Source: Actinoplanes italicus
GTDB lineage: Bacteria > Actinomycetota > Actinomycetes > Mycobacteriales > Micromonosporaceae
Assembly (NCBI RefSeq): GCF_003001815.1
Contig: NZ_PVMZ01000004.1
Location: 62,001 to 126,000, forward strand
Length of the DNA stretch: 64,000 nt
Direction: 5' to 3'
A program made the position numbers and the translations under genes. The notes beneath the pieces are model-generated. The model worked only from the letters and a program-made list of their open reading frames with translations. It searched no databases and was not told the origin of the DNA. Positions 1 to 8,934 of this stretch are shown here, piece after piece; position 1 is the first letter of the stretch; every line of letters begins with the position of its first letter.

Positions 1-1
1 C

Positions 2-811
2 CCGGGCTACGGGCAGCCCGCTCACGGGCAGCCGGGCCAAGGGCAACCCGCTCACGGGCAGCCGGGCCAAGGGCAACCCGCTCACGGGCAACCGGGCTAC
101 GCGCAGCCCGGCTACGCGCAGCCGGGCTACGGGCAGCCGCGCTATCCGACGGCTCCACCGCCGCCTCCGCCGGCTTCCGGGTCACGGACCGTGGCGATCA
201 CGCTGGTCTCGGTGGGGATCGCGCTGGTCCTGCTGGTCGGGGGCGGCACGGCGCTGTACCTGATCGGTTCGAAACTCTCCGGCGGCAGCGGGACCGGGAG
301 CACGCAGGGCAAGGGCACCACCACCAGCCCGACCCCGACGGCGACGGCCGCCGAGGACGAGATCAGCATCAGTGAGCCGGACACCCTGAACGGGCAGCCC
401 AAGATCGAGGCCGAGGAACTGGAGTCGCTCACCGCCGACCTGGAGGGTGTGCTGGAGGGCTACCCCGGCGCGGCCAACGCGTTCGGCGCCGTCTACGGCT
501 CCCTGGCCGACAAGAAGCTGGTCACCGCGCTGGCGGCCGAGGTGGACATCGACGACCCGCAGCGGATGCTCGACACGGTGTTCCAGTCGTTCAGCGGCGA
601 GAGCCAGCTCACCGGGGTCAGCCCGGCCAGCACCGGCTCCCTCGGCGGGGTGGCCCAGTGCGGCAGCGCCGTCATCGGCAAGGAGGACGTGGCGATCTGT
701 GGCTGGGCCGACGAGGGGAGCGTCGGCATGATCCTCTACTTCTACGAGACCGCGGTAGACGTGAAGGGCGATTTTCCCGACATGCGCGCGGAGATCGAGA
801 CGAAGGGCTGA
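2..811 (+). CDS. Membrane-anchored Pro/Gly/Gln-rich protein, 5' end outside window
   Basis: The reading frame is open from the first complete codon, so the true start lies upstream of the window. The visible N-terminus is a low-complexity chain of PGYGQP / AHGQPGQGQP repeats (about residues 1-48), then a polyproline run. A single hydrophobic segment follows (VAITLVSVGIALVLL, starting near residue 64). The rest is an extracytoplasmic domain of about 175 residues with two cysteines and no motif I recognise. A cytoplasmic proline-rich tail, one membrane segment and an exported domain are common in actinobacterial envelope proteins. Function is unknown. An internal GTG at 191 could start a shorter form, but the repeats upstream keep the same frame and look coded. 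Confidence 0.8.
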   Translation, partial: PGYGQPAHGQPGQGQPAHGQPGQGQPAHGQPGYAQPGYAQPGYGQPRYPTAPPPPPPASGSRTVAITLVSVGIALVLLVGGGTALYLIGSKLSGGSGTGSTQGKGTTTSPTPTATAAEDEISISEPDTLNGQPKIEAEELESLTADLEGVLEGYPGAANAFGAVYGSLADKKLVTALAAEVDIDDPQRMLDTVFQSFSGESQLTGVSPASTGSLGGVAQCGSAVIGKEDVAICGWADEGSVGMILYFYETAVDVKGDFPDMRAEIETKG

Positions 812-824
812 CCCGGCGAAACAG

Positions 825-839
825 TTGTAAAGTTTCCTT
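825..839 (+). promoter_or_regulatory. Possible CAZyme operator, AAAGTTTCC type
   Basis: TTGTAAAGTTTCCTT lies about 30 bp before the GH43 start. It resembles the AAACTTTCC-containing site upstream of the chitinase (50771-50803) and the GAAAGTTTC site upstream of the xylanase (38354-38362). Such AT-rich boxes commonly precede secreted carbohydrate-active enzyme genes in actinomycetes. Only half of a symmetric site is visible here, so this is tentative. Confidence 0.3.
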
Positions 840-869
840 CATTTATGTGCGTCGAAGGAGGAAACCCCC

Positions 870-1922
870 GTGCCGCGCTCCCGCCTGCTCGCCGCCCTGC
901 TCTGCGTCACCGTCATAGGCGCCCTCGCCGTCGGGCAACCGTCCTCGGCCGCCCGCACGACACTCGGCGGCGCCGACCCCAGCGTCATCAAGGTCAACGG
1001 GTTGTACGTCTCCGCGAAATCGGTCGACGGCGGGGTGGCCGTACGCACCGCGTCCACGCTGGAGGGCATCGCCACCGCCCCGAAGCGGCAGGTCTGGCGC
1101 GACACCGGCGGCCTCGGCGAGGTCTGGGCGCCCGAGATCGTCCACCACGACGGCCTCTACCGGATCTACTTCGCGGCCGGGACCGGCGCCGCCCACCGGA
1201 TGTACCACATCAGCTCGGCCAGCCCCGACACCGGCTACTCGGCGGCGACGAAGGTGGCACTGCCCGACGACAGGTGGGCCATCGACGGGGTGCCGTTCAC
1301 CTACCAGGGGCAGCGCTGGTTCGTCTGGTCCGGCTGGGCCGGCACCACCAACGTCGAACAGAACCTCTACCTGGCCCGGATGAGCAGCCCCACCACGACC
1401 ACCGGTGCCCGGTACGTGATCTCCCAGCCCCGCGAGTCGTGGGAGCGGGTGGTCGGCAACCCCTACATCAACGAGGCGCCCGAACCGATCCTCGATCCGA
1501 ACGGCCAGCTGCACATCGTGTACTCCGTCAACGGCAGCTGGAGCAGCCGCTACTGCATCGCCGACCTGCGGCTGCGCTCCGGCGGTGACCCGTCGTACGT
1601 CTGGGACTGGTACAAGAGCAACGGCTGCCAGTTCGGCTCCCACGCCTCCGAACTGATGGCCGGCTGGGACCCGACGCTGTACGCCGACGGCCCCGGTCAT
1701 CACACGTTCGTGCTCGAGCGCGGCGACATCGCCACCAGCCCGCCGTCCGGCAACCGCTTCGCGACCATGTACCACGCGGTCGCGAAGGGCACGCCCTACT
1801 CGTGGGCGAACCGCTACTGGTACACCGGGACCGCCGTCTGGTGGGGCAACGTCACGTACCGGCGCGCCAACGTCCCCGGCGCCACCACCAGTACCGGCTT
1901 CGGCCTCAAGTTCTTCGAGTGA
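870..1922 (+). CDS. Secreted GH43-family glycosidase (arabinanase/arabinofuranosidase-like)
   Basis: The 350-residue protein begins with a Sec signal peptide (about residues 1-28, ending PSSAA). A GH43 five-bladed propeller follows. Candidate catalytic residues are Asp36 in GGADPSVI (general base), Asp139 in AIDGVPF (pKa modulator) and Glu202 in NEAPEPI (general acid), in the order and context typical of GH43. The motif LGEVWAPEIVHHDG is also characteristic. The likely substrate is arabinan or arabinoxylan side chains; the exact specificity cannot be read from the sequence. The GTG start is chosen because GAAGGAGG sits about 8 bp upstream and the signal peptide begins directly after it. No carbohydrate-binding module is attached. 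Confidence 0.88.
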   Translation: MPRSRLLAALLCVTVIGALAVGQPSSAARTTLGGADPSVIKVNGLYVSAKSVDGGVAVRTASTLEGIATAPKRQVWRDTGGLGEVWAPEIVHHDGLYRIYFAAGTGAAHRMYHISSASPDTGYSAATKVALPDDRWAIDGVPFTYQGQRWFVWSGWAGTTNVEQNLYLARMSSPTTTTGARYVISQPRESWERVVGNPYINEAPEPILDPNGQLHIVYSVNGSWSSRYCIADLRLRSGGDPSYVWDWYKSNGCQFGSHASELMAGWDPTLYADGPGHHTFVLERGDIATSPPSGNRFATMYHAVAKGTPYSWANRYWYTGTAVWWGNVTYRRANVPGATTSTGFGLKFFE

Positions 1923-1981
1923 CCCCAGCCGTCCCGGCCCGGCCGCTTGTCGCACGGGGGACCGGGCCGGAGACTGGGTCC

Positions 1982-2986
1982 GTGACCGAGGACACAGCGA
2001 CCGCCGGCCGGGTGCGGCGGTTCAGCACGGCGGAGCTGCCCGTGGCGCGGCGGGTCGAACTGTGGGAGGACCACAACCGTGACGCGCTGATCGGGCTGCG
2101 GTGCCGTCTGCTCGGCGATGCGCCGTTCGACGGCACCGAGCTGAACCTGCACCTCGACCGGGTGCAGCTGGCCCGCGTCCGCGGAACCTCGCACGTCGTC
2201 GAGCGGCCCGCCGAGGTCGTGCGCCGCAATCCCGCCGACGCCATCGCGGTGTACCTGACCCTGGTCGGCGAGGCGTTCTTCTACCACGAGGGCGGCGTGC
2301 TGACCCTCAAGCCGGGCCAGGCGCTGATCTGCGACGCCGACCGGCCGTTCATGCGCGGCTTCTCCCACGGCCTCGAAGAACTCGCGATCAAGGTGCCCCG
2401 CGCGGTGTTCCGCGACCTCACCGGCGTGGAGTCGGTGCCGGCGCCGATGGCGCGCCCCACCTCCCGGGCGCTGGCCCGTTCGGCCGGGCGGGCGCTGCGT
2501 CCCGAGGGGGGACCCGTCGACGAGCGGACGCTGCTGCATCTGGTCGCCGACCTGACCGGCCGCACGGTCGCCGACCCGGTCACCGTGCACCTGGCCAACG
2601 CCCGCGCGTTCGTCGAGGACCACCTCACCGATCCGGGCCTGACCGCGGCCCGGGTCGCCGCCGGTATCGGCATCAGCGAGCGGCACCTGTCACGCGCGTT
2701 CGCCTCCACCGGGGAGAGCCTGCCGCGGTTCGTCCTGACCCGCCGCCTGGAACTGGCCCACCGGCTGCTTACCGGGGGTTCGCGGGCCGGGGTCGCCGGG
2801 ATCGCGGCCGCCTGCGGGTTCGGTTCGGCCTCCTACTTCACGCAGGTGTTCCGGGCGCACTTCGGGATGCGGCCGACCGACGTACGAAAATCCGCCGCAC
2901 CGTCTGATTTCCGCCGTGAACCCGGCCCGGACCTTGCCCGGCCACCGCGCCGGGCGGCAAATGGACCTCATGACGGTGACCACTGA
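1982..2986 (+). CDS. AraC-family transcriptional regulator, likely controlling the adjacent catabolic operon
   Basis: This is a 334-residue regulator with an AraC-binding-like N-terminal domain (the FSTAELPVARRVELW opening is typical of the NitR/OruR-like group) and a C-terminal double helix-turn-helix (about residues 220-320, containing GISERHLSRAF and FGSASYFTQVFRAHFG). The GTG at 1982 is preferred: GGAG lies 8 bp upstream, and the longer frame would run back through the GH43 gene. The 3' end overlaps the start of the FAD hydroxylase by some 17-26 bp, so the regulator and the three catabolic genes are probably co-transcribed. It is the obvious candidate activator responding to a phenolic inducer, which is inference from position. 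Confidence 0.9.
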   Translation: MTEDTATAGRVRRFSTAELPVARRVELWEDHNRDALIGLRCRLLGDAPFDGTELNLHLDRVQLARVRGTSHVVERPAEVVRRNPADAIAVYLTLVGEAFFYHEGGVLTLKPGQALICDADRPFMRGFSHGLEELAIKVPRAVFRDLTGVESVPAPMARPTSRALARSAGRALRPEGGPVDERTLLHLVADLTGRTVADPVTVHLANARAFVEDHLTDPGLTAARVAAGIGISERHLSRAFASTGESLPRFVLTRRLELAHRLLTGGSRAGVAGIAAACGFGSASYFTQVFRAHFGMRPTDVRKSAAPSDFRREPGPDLARPPRRAANGPHDGDH

Positions 2987-4715
2987 TGTCCTGATCGTCG
3001 GATCCGGCCCGGCCGGCGCGGGCGCGGCACTGCTGCTGTCCACCCTCGGCATCCCCAACATCATGATCACGAAATACCGGTGGACGGCGAACACGCCCCG
3101 CGCCCACATCACCAACCAGCGCGCCATGGAGGTCTTCCGTGACGCCGGGATCGAGGACCAGGTGCTCGCCGACGCGACCGCGCACCACCTGATGGGCGAC
3201 ACCGTCTTCTGCACGTCGATCGCCGGGGAGGAGATCGGCCGGATCCTGACCTGGGGCACCCACCCGGGCCGCCGCGGCGACTACGAGCTCGCCTCACCGT
3301 GCCTGCCGGTCGACATCCCGCAGAACTACCTGGAGCCGATCCTGGTGCGCAACGCCACCGAACGCGGCACCCGGACGCTCTTCTCCACCGAGTACCTGTC
3401 GCACGTCCAGGACGCCGACGGCGTCGACGTGCGGGTGCGCGACCGGGTCACCGGGCACGAGTTCACGATCCGCGCGAAATACCTGATCGGCGCGGACGGC
3501 GCGCGCTCCCAGGTGGCAGCGGACCTCGGTCTGCCGATGGTGGGCGCGATGGACATCGCCGGATCCATGAACATAACCTTCAAGGCCGACCTCTCCCCGT
3601 ACGTCGGAAATCGCCCCTCGGTCCTGTATTGGGTGATCCAGCCCGGCTCCAATGTGGGCGGGATCGGCGCCGGCCTCGTCCGGATGGTCCGCCCCTGGAA
3701 CGAGTGGCTGATCGTCTGGGGATACGACATCACGCAGCCCGCACCGGTCGTCGACGAGGCCGCCGCCAAGGCCATCGTGCGCAGCCTGCTCGGCCTGCCC
3801 GGCATCGACGTCGAGATCACCGGCACGTCGCTCTGGGGCAACAACGAGATGTACGCGACCCGCCTGCACGACCGCCGCGTGTTCTGCGCCGGCGACGCCG
3901 TGCACCGGCACCCGCCGTCCAACGGCCTCGGCTCCAACACCTCGATCCAGGACTCCTACAACCTGGCGTGGAAGCTCGCGGCCGTGCTGCGCGGCCAGGC
4001 CGGCCCCTCGCTGCTCGACACGTACACCACCGAACGCGCCCCGGTCGCCGAGCAGATCGTGCTGCGTGCCAACCGGTCGAGCCGCGAGTTCGTACAGTTC
4101 TTCGAGGTACTGGGCCTGCTGGACGCCCACGACGAGGCGGAGATGACCGCGCGGATCGAGGAACGCAAGGCCAACACGCCCGCGGGCGCCGCCAAGCGGG
4201 CCGCGCTGGTCGCGGCGATGGAGCTCAAGCACTACGAGTTCAACGCCCACGGTGTCGAACTGGGCCAGTTCTACGATTCCGCGGCCATCGCCGGTGACGG
4301 CAGCCGGCCGGTGGCGACGAAGGATCCGGAACTGCACTACGAGCCGTCGACCGTGCCGGGCTCCCGCCTGCCGCACGTGTGGGTCGGCGACGCGAAGACC
4401 AGGATCTCCACCCTCGACCTCGCCCCGATGACCCGGTTCACCCTGTTCACGGGCATCGCCGGCGAATCGTGGGCGGCGGCTGCCGAGAAGGTGTCGGCGG
4501 AACTGGGCGTACCCCTGCGGGCTGTGATCATCGGCCCCGGCCGCGAGGTCACCGACCTGTACTACGACTGGGCGCGCATCCGCGAGGTCGAGGAAGAGGG
4601 AGCCGTTCTGGTACGCCCGGACAAGCACATCGGCTGGCGTTCGACGGGGCTGCCCGGCGACCCGGTGCAGGCCCTGCGCGACGCCGTCGCCGCCATCCTC
4701 GGCCGTTCACGATGA
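2961..4715 (+). CDS. FAD-dependent aromatic (phenol/resorcinol-type) hydroxylase
   Basis: The 584-residue protein is a class A flavoprotein monooxygenase of the PheA/TfdB type. The N-terminal FAD-binding GxGxxG is GSGPAG (residues 14-19). The mid-protein DG motif is in YLIGADGARS, and the second FAD motif is FCAGDAVHRHPP. A C-terminal thioredoxin-like domain completes the family length. It would hydroxylate a phenol ortho to the OH with NAD(P)H and O2. With hydroxyquinol dioxygenase and maleylacetate reductase next to it, resorcinol to hydroxyquinol is the most likely reaction. ATG 2961 and ATG 2970 are both possible and neither has a strong ribosome site, which suggests coupling to the overlapping araC-type gene. 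The stop overlaps the next start as ATGA. Confidence 0.9.
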   Translation: MDLMTVTTDVLIVGSGPAGAGAALLLSTLGIPNIMITKYRWTANTPRAHITNQRAMEVFRDAGIEDQVLADATAHHLMGDTVFCTSIAGEEIGRILTWGTHPGRRGDYELASPCLPVDIPQNYLEPILVRNATERGTRTLFSTEYLSHVQDADGVDVRVRDRVTGHEFTIRAKYLIGADGARSQVAADLGLPMVGAMDIAGSMNITFKADLSPYVGNRPSVLYWVIQPGSNVGGIGAGLVRMVRPWNEWLIVWGYDITQPAPVVDEAAAKAIVRSLLGLPGIDVEITGTSLWGNNEMYATRLHDRRVFCAGDAVHRHPPSNGLGSNTSIQDSYNLAWKLAAVLRGQAGPSLLDTYTTERAPVAEQIVLRANRSSREFVQFFEVLGLLDAHDEAEMTARIEERKANTPAGAAKRAALVAAMELKHYEFNAHGVELGQFYDSAAIAGDGSRPVATKDPELHYEPSTVPGSRLPHVWVGDAKTRISTLDLAPMTRFTLFTGIAGESWAAAAEKVSAELGVPLRAVIIGPGREVTDLYYDWARIREVEEEGAVLVRPDKHIGWRSTGLPGDPVQALRDAVAAILGRSR

Positions 4716-5719
4716 GTCTGCGTTTCACGCACGAGACCCTGCCGCAGCGCGTCGTGTTCGGCCCGGCCGCCGACCATCTGGCCGCCGAGGTCGCCCGGTT
4801 CGGCGAGCGGCCCGTGGTGTTCGGCGGCGCGGCTCCCGACCTGCTGCCCGGCGCCCCGCGCCACCGGGACGTGATCATGCACGTGCCCGTCGAAGCCGCC
4901 GCTCGGGCCCGTGCGTTCGCCGCCGCCAACGACGCCGACGTGCTGGTCAGCATCGGCGGCGGCTCGTCCACCGGACTCGCCAAGGCCGTCGCGCTCACCT
5001 CCGGGCTGCCGATCGTCGCGGTGCCGACCACGTACGCCGGATCCGAGGCCACCAACGTGTGGGGCCTGACCGAGAACGGCCGCAAGACCACCGGCGCCGA
5101 CGACCGGGTCCTGCCGCGCACCATCGTGTACGACGCGGAACTGACCCTCTCCCTGCCCGTCGGCCTGAGCGTCGCCTCCGGACTCAACGCGCTCGCCCAC
5201 TGCGTCGACTCGATGTGGGCGCCGCGCGCCGACCCCATCAACCAGGCCCTCGCCGTCGAGGGCGTCCGAGCGTTGAGCGGCGGGCTACCCGCGATCGTCC
5301 GGAAACCCGGGGACCTTCAAGGGCGGGAGCTGACGCTGTACGGTGCACACCTGGCCGCCGTGGCCTTCGCCTCGGCGGGCTCCGGCCTGCACCACAAGAT
5401 CTGCCACGTCCTCGGCGGCATGTTCAACCTGCCCCACGCACAGACACACGCGGTCGTTCTCCCGTACGTCATGGAATTGAACGCCCCCGGCATCCCGGAC
5501 CGGCTCGCCGACGCCTTCGGACCGGGAGGTCTCGCGCGTCTGCGCGCCGAGGTCGACGCCCCGCGCGCCCTGCGTGACCACGGGTTCCGTGAGGGCGACA
5601 TCCCGGCCGCGGCCGCCGCGATCCTGGCCGTCGTCCCGGCTGGCAACCCGGTCCCCGTGACCACCGACAACCTGACCGACCTGCTGCGCCGCGCGTGGGC
5701 GGGGGAGGAGCCACGATGA
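4712..5719 (+). CDS. Maleylacetate reductase
   Basis: The 335-residue member of the iron-containing alcohol dehydrogenase superfamily shows the NAD(P)-binding GGGSS (residues 82-86) and PTTYAGSE (105-112). These, together with the short length, match maleylacetate reductases rather than butanol or glycerol dehydrogenases. Histidines in NALAHCVDS and in [12 protein letters not shown] sit at the metal or active-site positions. It would reduce maleylacetate to 3-oxoadipate, the step after ring cleavage of hydroxyquinol. The gene overlaps its neighbours by 4 bp on each side (ATGA), so the three enzymes should be made in fixed ratio from one mRNA. Confidence 0.92.
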   Translation: MSLRFTHETLPQRVVFGPAADHLAAEVARFGERPVVFGGAAPDLLPGAPRHRDVIMHVPVEAAARARAFAAANDADVLVSIGGGSSTGLAKAVALTSGLPIVAVPTTYAGSEATNVWGLTENGRKTTGADDRVLPRTIVYDAELTLSLPVGLSVASGLNALAHCVDSMWAPRADPINQALAVEGVRALSGGLPAIVRKPGDLQGRELTLYGAHLAAVAFASAGSGLHHKICHVLGGMFNLPHAQTHAVVLPYVMELNAPGIPDRLADAFGPGGLARLRAEVDAPRALRDHGFREGDIPAAAAAILAVVPAGNPVPVTTDNLTDLLRRAWAGEEPR

Positions 5720-6588
5720 GCACCGAACAGGACGACCGTGAGCGGCAACTCGTCGAACGGGTCGTCGCCTCGTTCGACGGCACACCCGACCCCCGCCTCA
5801 AGGAGCTGATGCAGGCGCTCACCCGGCACCTGCACGCCTTCGTGCGTGAGGTGCGCCTGACCGAGCCGGAATGGCAGCGGGCCATCGAGTTCCTCACCGC
5901 CACCGGCCACATCACCGACGACCGGCGGCAGGAGTTCATCCTGCTCTCCGACGTGCTCGGCCTCTCCATGCAGACCGTCACCGTCAACAACGAGGCCTAC
6001 CGGGACGCCACCGAGGCGACCGTGTTCGGCCCGTTCTTCGTCGAGGACGCGCCGCGGATCCCGCTCGGCGGCGACATCGCCGGTGGCGCGCCGGGTGAGC
6101 CGTGCTGGGTCGAGGGCGTCGTCACCGACACTTCCGGGCAGCCCGTTCCGGACGCCCGGATCGAGGTGTGGGAGGCCGACGACGACGGCTTCTACGATGT
6201 CCAGTACGGCGACTCACGGGTCGCCGCCCGCGGGCGGCTGCGCACCGGCCCGGACGGGGCCTACCGGTTCTGGGCGATCACGCCGACGCCGTACCCGATC
6301 CCGCACGACGGGCCGGTCGGCCGTCTCCTGGACGCCACCGGGCGCTCCCCGATGCGGGCGTCCCACCTGCACTTCATGGTCGAGGCGCCGGGGCTGCGAA
6401 CCCTGGTGACCCACATCTTCGTACGCGGTGACTCGCGGCTCGCCGCCGACAGCGTCTTCGGCGTCCGCGACTCCCTGGTGCGCGACTTCCATCCTCAGCC
6501 CGCCGGGACACCTACCCCGGACGGCCGTGACCTCGGTTCCCGTTCCTGGAGCAGGGTCCGCTTCGACATCGTCCTGGCGCCGTCCTGA
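5716..6588 (+). CDS. Intradiol dioxygenase, hydroxyquinol 1,2-dioxygenase type
   Basis: The 290-residue protein has an N-terminal helical linker domain followed by the intradiol beta-sandwich. The four Fe(III) ligands can be placed by family pattern at Tyr160 (DDGFYDV), Tyr193 ([10 protein letters not shown]), His217 and His219 (ASHLHFMV). The linker motif [14 protein letters not shown] is typical of hydroxyquinol and chlorocatechol dioxygenases, more than of ordinary catechol 1,2-dioxygenase. It would cleave hydroxyquinol (1,2,4-trihydroxybenzene) to maleylacetate, the substrate of the reductase encoded just upstream. This is the last gene of the coupled operon. No clear terminator hairpin follows before the repeat array at 6656. 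Confidence 0.92.
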   Translation: MSTEQDDRERQLVERVVASFDGTPDPRLKELMQALTRHLHAFVREVRLTEPEWQRAIEFLTATGHITDDRRQEFILLSDVLGLSMQTVTVNNEAYRDATEATVFGPFFVEDAPRIPLGGDIAGGAPGEPCWVEGVVTDTSGQPVPDARIEVWEADDDGFYDVQYGDSRVAARGRLRTGPDGAYRFWAITPTPYPIPHDGPVGRLLDATGRSPMRASHLHFMVEAPGLRTLVTHIFVRGDSRLAADSVFGVRDSLVRDFHPQPAGTPTPDGRDLGSRSWSRVRFDIVLAPS

Positions 6589-6655
6589 GCGGTGGCCGGA
6601 CCGTCCTCTCAGGCCTCGAGTTGCGCCCGCCCGCAGCATTTTCCCATCCGCCAGT

Positions 6656-7140
6656 GTGGTGATCTCTGCCCGCCGGCGGGCCGTAGGTCACCACGCGGGG
6701 CGGTTCGGTCTGGTTGCGTGGTGATCTCTGCCCGTCGGCGGGCCGTAGGTCACCACGCGGGGCGGTTCGGTCTGGTTGCGTGGTGATCTGTGCCCGTCGG
6801 CGGGCCGTAGGTCACCACGCGGGGCGGTTCGGTCTGGTTGCGTGGTGATCTGTGCCCGTCGGCGGGCCGTAGGTCACCACGCGGAGTGTTCGGCCTGGTT
6901 GCGTGGTGATCTGTGCCCACCGGCGGACCGTAGACCACCACGCGGGGCGGTTCGGTTGTGTGCCTGCCGGCGGACCGTAGGTCACCACGCGGGGCGGTTC
7001 GGTCTGGGTGTGTGGTGATCTGTGCCTGCCGGCGGGCCGTAGGTCACCACGCGGGCGGTTCGGTCTGGCTGGGTGGTGACCTGTGTCCATCGGCGGACCG
7101 TAGGTCACCACGCGGGGCGTTCGGTCGGGTGTGTGGCGAC
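6656..7140. repeat. Tandem array of 62-bp units with internal inverted repeat, about 8 copies
   Basis: Units begin with GTGGTGA at 6656, 6718, 6780, 6842, 6903, 7012 and 7073. A left-truncated unit lies near 6957 and a degenerate ninth start (GTGGCGA) at 7133. Each full unit has a 39-nt core that opens with GTGGTGATC and closes with GTAGGTCACCAC, forming a stem of about 7-9 bp. An inner GCCCG/CGGGC stem lies inside it. A 23-nt linker (GCGGGGCGGTTCGGTCTGG plus TTGC) is nearly identical between units. Copies 1-4 are almost identical; later ones drift and carry 1-bp and larger deletions. The same family occurs at 47685-47829. Confidence 0.92.
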
Positions 7141-7219
7141 CTGCTGCGGCGGCTTCGGGGCCGGTGGGAATGCCGGCACCGGGTCGGGCGGTTCGGTGGT
7201 GGGTCGCGGGGTGGAAAGG

Positions 7220-7256
7220 CCGTCGCCCGGGCCGGTGGAGCCGGCCCGGGCGACGG
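7220..7256 (-). terminator. Rho-independent-type hairpin after pectate lyase
   Basis: A perfect 16-bp inverted repeat (7220-7235 and 7241-7256) with a 5-nt loop TGGAG lies 18 bp past the pectate lyase stop. The stem is GC-rich without a strong U tract, as is usual for actinobacterial terminators. Confidence 0.85.
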
Positions 7257-7274
7257 TGAGTTCGAGGTGCGACG

Positions 7275-8843
7275 TCAGGAGGCGTAGGTCTCGAACTCGG
7301 CGATCTTGGGCGTACCGGAAGAGCTGGTGATCTTGAACGTGATCTTGGTCGTCGAGGTGGCCGGGAAGGTGATCACGCCGCCGCCCGTGCCGGACTTCAG
7401 GACCGCGCCGGTGGCTCCGTTGAGGACCTGGTAGTTGCCGATCGAGGAGCCGGACGCCTCGCGGATGTTGATCTTCGAGACGGTGGTGGCCGAGCCCCAC
7501 TTGATCGAGATGTCGCCGGTGGCGCCGCTCGGGGACCAGATGGTGCTCAGGTTGCCGTCGCGGACGTTGCCGTAGCTGGTGCCGCTCGCCTTGCTGGAGC
7601 CGTCGGCGCCGGCGCCGATGCTCAGGTTGGTGCCGGACGGCTGGCTGGGGGACGGACTGGTCGACGGCGAGGTGGACGGCGACGACGACGGCGACGAGGA
7701 CGGCGACGACGTGGGCGACGACGACGGCGAAGAGGTCACCGAGCAGTTGCCGTTCGAGACGGCGAGGCCCTTGTTGGCGCCGGCGGTCGCGGCCACGATC
7801 GACGGCACGCAGGACGCTCCGTCCAGGGTGAACGCGTAGGGGATGCTCACCGTCGTGTTCGAGGTGACGTTCGGGCCGGCCGGCCTGTTGTCGGTGCCGG
7901 GCGCCGACCAGGTCACGTTGTCGAAGATGTTGCCCGACACCTGCCACGACCCGAGCTGGTCGGTGTAGAACGTGCCGAGCACGTCCTTGGAGTTCTGGAA
8001 GTAGTTGTTGTCCACCTTCGCCTTGGCGCCGGCCCGCGAGTTGATCCCGGACTCGTTCAACTTGAGGTAGTGGTTGTTGTACATGTGGGCGGTGCCACCA
8101 CGCAGCAATGGCGTACGCGAGTCGATGTTCTCGTACTTGTTGTGGTGGAACGTGATGAAGTTGTTCCCGGTGTCGCTCTCGCTGGAGCCGATCAGGCCGC
8201 CACGGCCCGAGTTGCGCAGGATGGCGTAGGACAGCGTCACGTACTCGACGTCGTCCTTCATGTCGAACAGGCCGTCGAAGCCCTCCGACTCGCCGCCGGA
8301 CGCCTCGAGGGTGACGTGGTCGACCCAGACGTTGCGGACCGTGCTCTCCATGCCGATCGCGTCGCCGCCGTTGGAGGTCGGGCTGCCGCTCTTCTTGACG
8401 TTCTTGACCGTCACGTTCTGGATGATGATGTTGCTGGAGTTCCGGATGTGGATGCCCAGCTGGTCGAACGTGGCGCCGCCGCCGACACCGACGATCGTGA
8501 CGTTGCTGATGTCCTTGAGCTCGATCACGCCGGCGGCGGTGTTGCAGCTGTCGCCGGACACCTTGGTGGTGTTGCCGTGGTTGATCGTGCCCTCGACCTG
8601 GATGGTGATCGGCGTGTTGCTGGCGGCCCGGTTGCACAGTGCGGCGTGGATCGCGGTGCCGGTGGTGGCCTTGACCGTGGCGCCGCCCGCGCCGCCCGTG
8701 GTGCCGCCGTTCTGGGTGGCGTAACCGGTGACGCCACCGGCGGCCGCCGAAGCCTCAGGCTGCGGGAGGCCCAGGGCGATCGCCCCGGCCACGCCGGCGA
8801 CACCGGCCACAGCGGAGAGTCGCAGTGCGACTGATCGTCTCAT
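7275..8843 (-). CDS. Secreted PL1-family pectate lyase with C-terminal discoidin-like module
   Basis: The 522-residue protein starts with a signal peptide (about residues 1-34). A right-handed parallel beta-helix pectate lyase domain follows (about 35-365), with repeated strand/turn segments such as VWVDHVTL and the conserved VDHVTLE...GFDGLFDMK calcium-site region. A Ser/Pro/Thr linker (about 373-403) leads to an F5/8 type C (discoidin, CBM32-like) module of about 120 residues. It would cleave polygalacturonate by beta-elimination outside the cell, with the last module binding the polysaccharide. ATG 8843 directly precedes the MRRSVALRLSAVAG signal sequence. The palindrome at 8935-8950 is its likely operator. 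Confidence 0.9.
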   Translation of the reverse strand: MRRSVALRLSAVAGVAGVAGAIALGLPQPEASAAAGGVTGYATQNGGTTGGAGGATVKATTGTAIHAALCNRAASNTPITIQVEGTINHGNTTKVSGDSCNTAAGVIELKDISNVTIVGVGGGATFDQLGIHIRNSSNIIIQNVTVKNVKKSGSPTSNGGDAIGMESTVRNVWVDHVTLEASGGESEGFDGLFDMKDDVEYVTLSYAILRNSGRGGLIGSSESDTGNNFITFHHNKYENIDSRTPLLRGGTAHMYNNHYLKLNESGINSRAGAKAKVDNNYFQNSKDVLGTFYTDQLGSWQVSGNIFDNVTWSAPGTDNRPAGPNVTSNTTVSIPYAFTLDGASCVPSIVAATAGANKGLAVSNGNCSVTSSPSSSPTSSPSSSPSSSPSTSPSTSPSPSQPSGTNLSIGAGADGSSKASGTSYGNVRDGNLSTIWSPSGATGDISIKWGSATTVSKINIREASGSSIGNYQVLNGATGAVLKSGTGGGVITFPATSTTKITFKITSSSGTPKIAEFETYAS

Positions 8844-8934
8844 CTCGCTTCACCTGTTTTCTTCGCGCGCGGTCGGGGTGCGCGCATAGGGGATGGCGCG
8901 GCGGCCGATTAAGGGGATGACCGCCACTAGCGGC

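Larger units (their letters stand above)
6589..7274. other. Gene-free spacer carrying a tandem repeat array and a terminator
   Basis: No convincing coding sequence lies between the dioxygenase and the pectate lyase. Open frames here are short, present in several frames at once, and follow the repeat period. The stretch holds the 62-bp-period array (6656-7140) and the terminator hairpin of the pectate lyase (7220-7256). Confidence 0.8.

Noticed and set aside
843..1955. 370-codon minus-strand frame across the GH43 gene
   Set aside because: It is rich in Gly, Arg, Val and His without motifs, and is the antisense shadow of the GH43 frame, which has a signal peptide and catalytic residues.
6656..7140. 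CRISPR-like array: 39-nt partly palindromic core alternating with 23-nt spacers
   Set aside because: The spacers are nearly identical to each other, units degrade along the array, and no cas genes are nearby. It behaves as a 62-bp tandem repeat.
6592..7287. Several Arg/Gly/His-rich ORFs inside the repeat array on both strands
   Set aside because: They repeat with the 62-bp period in more than one frame and merely reflect the tandem repeat.
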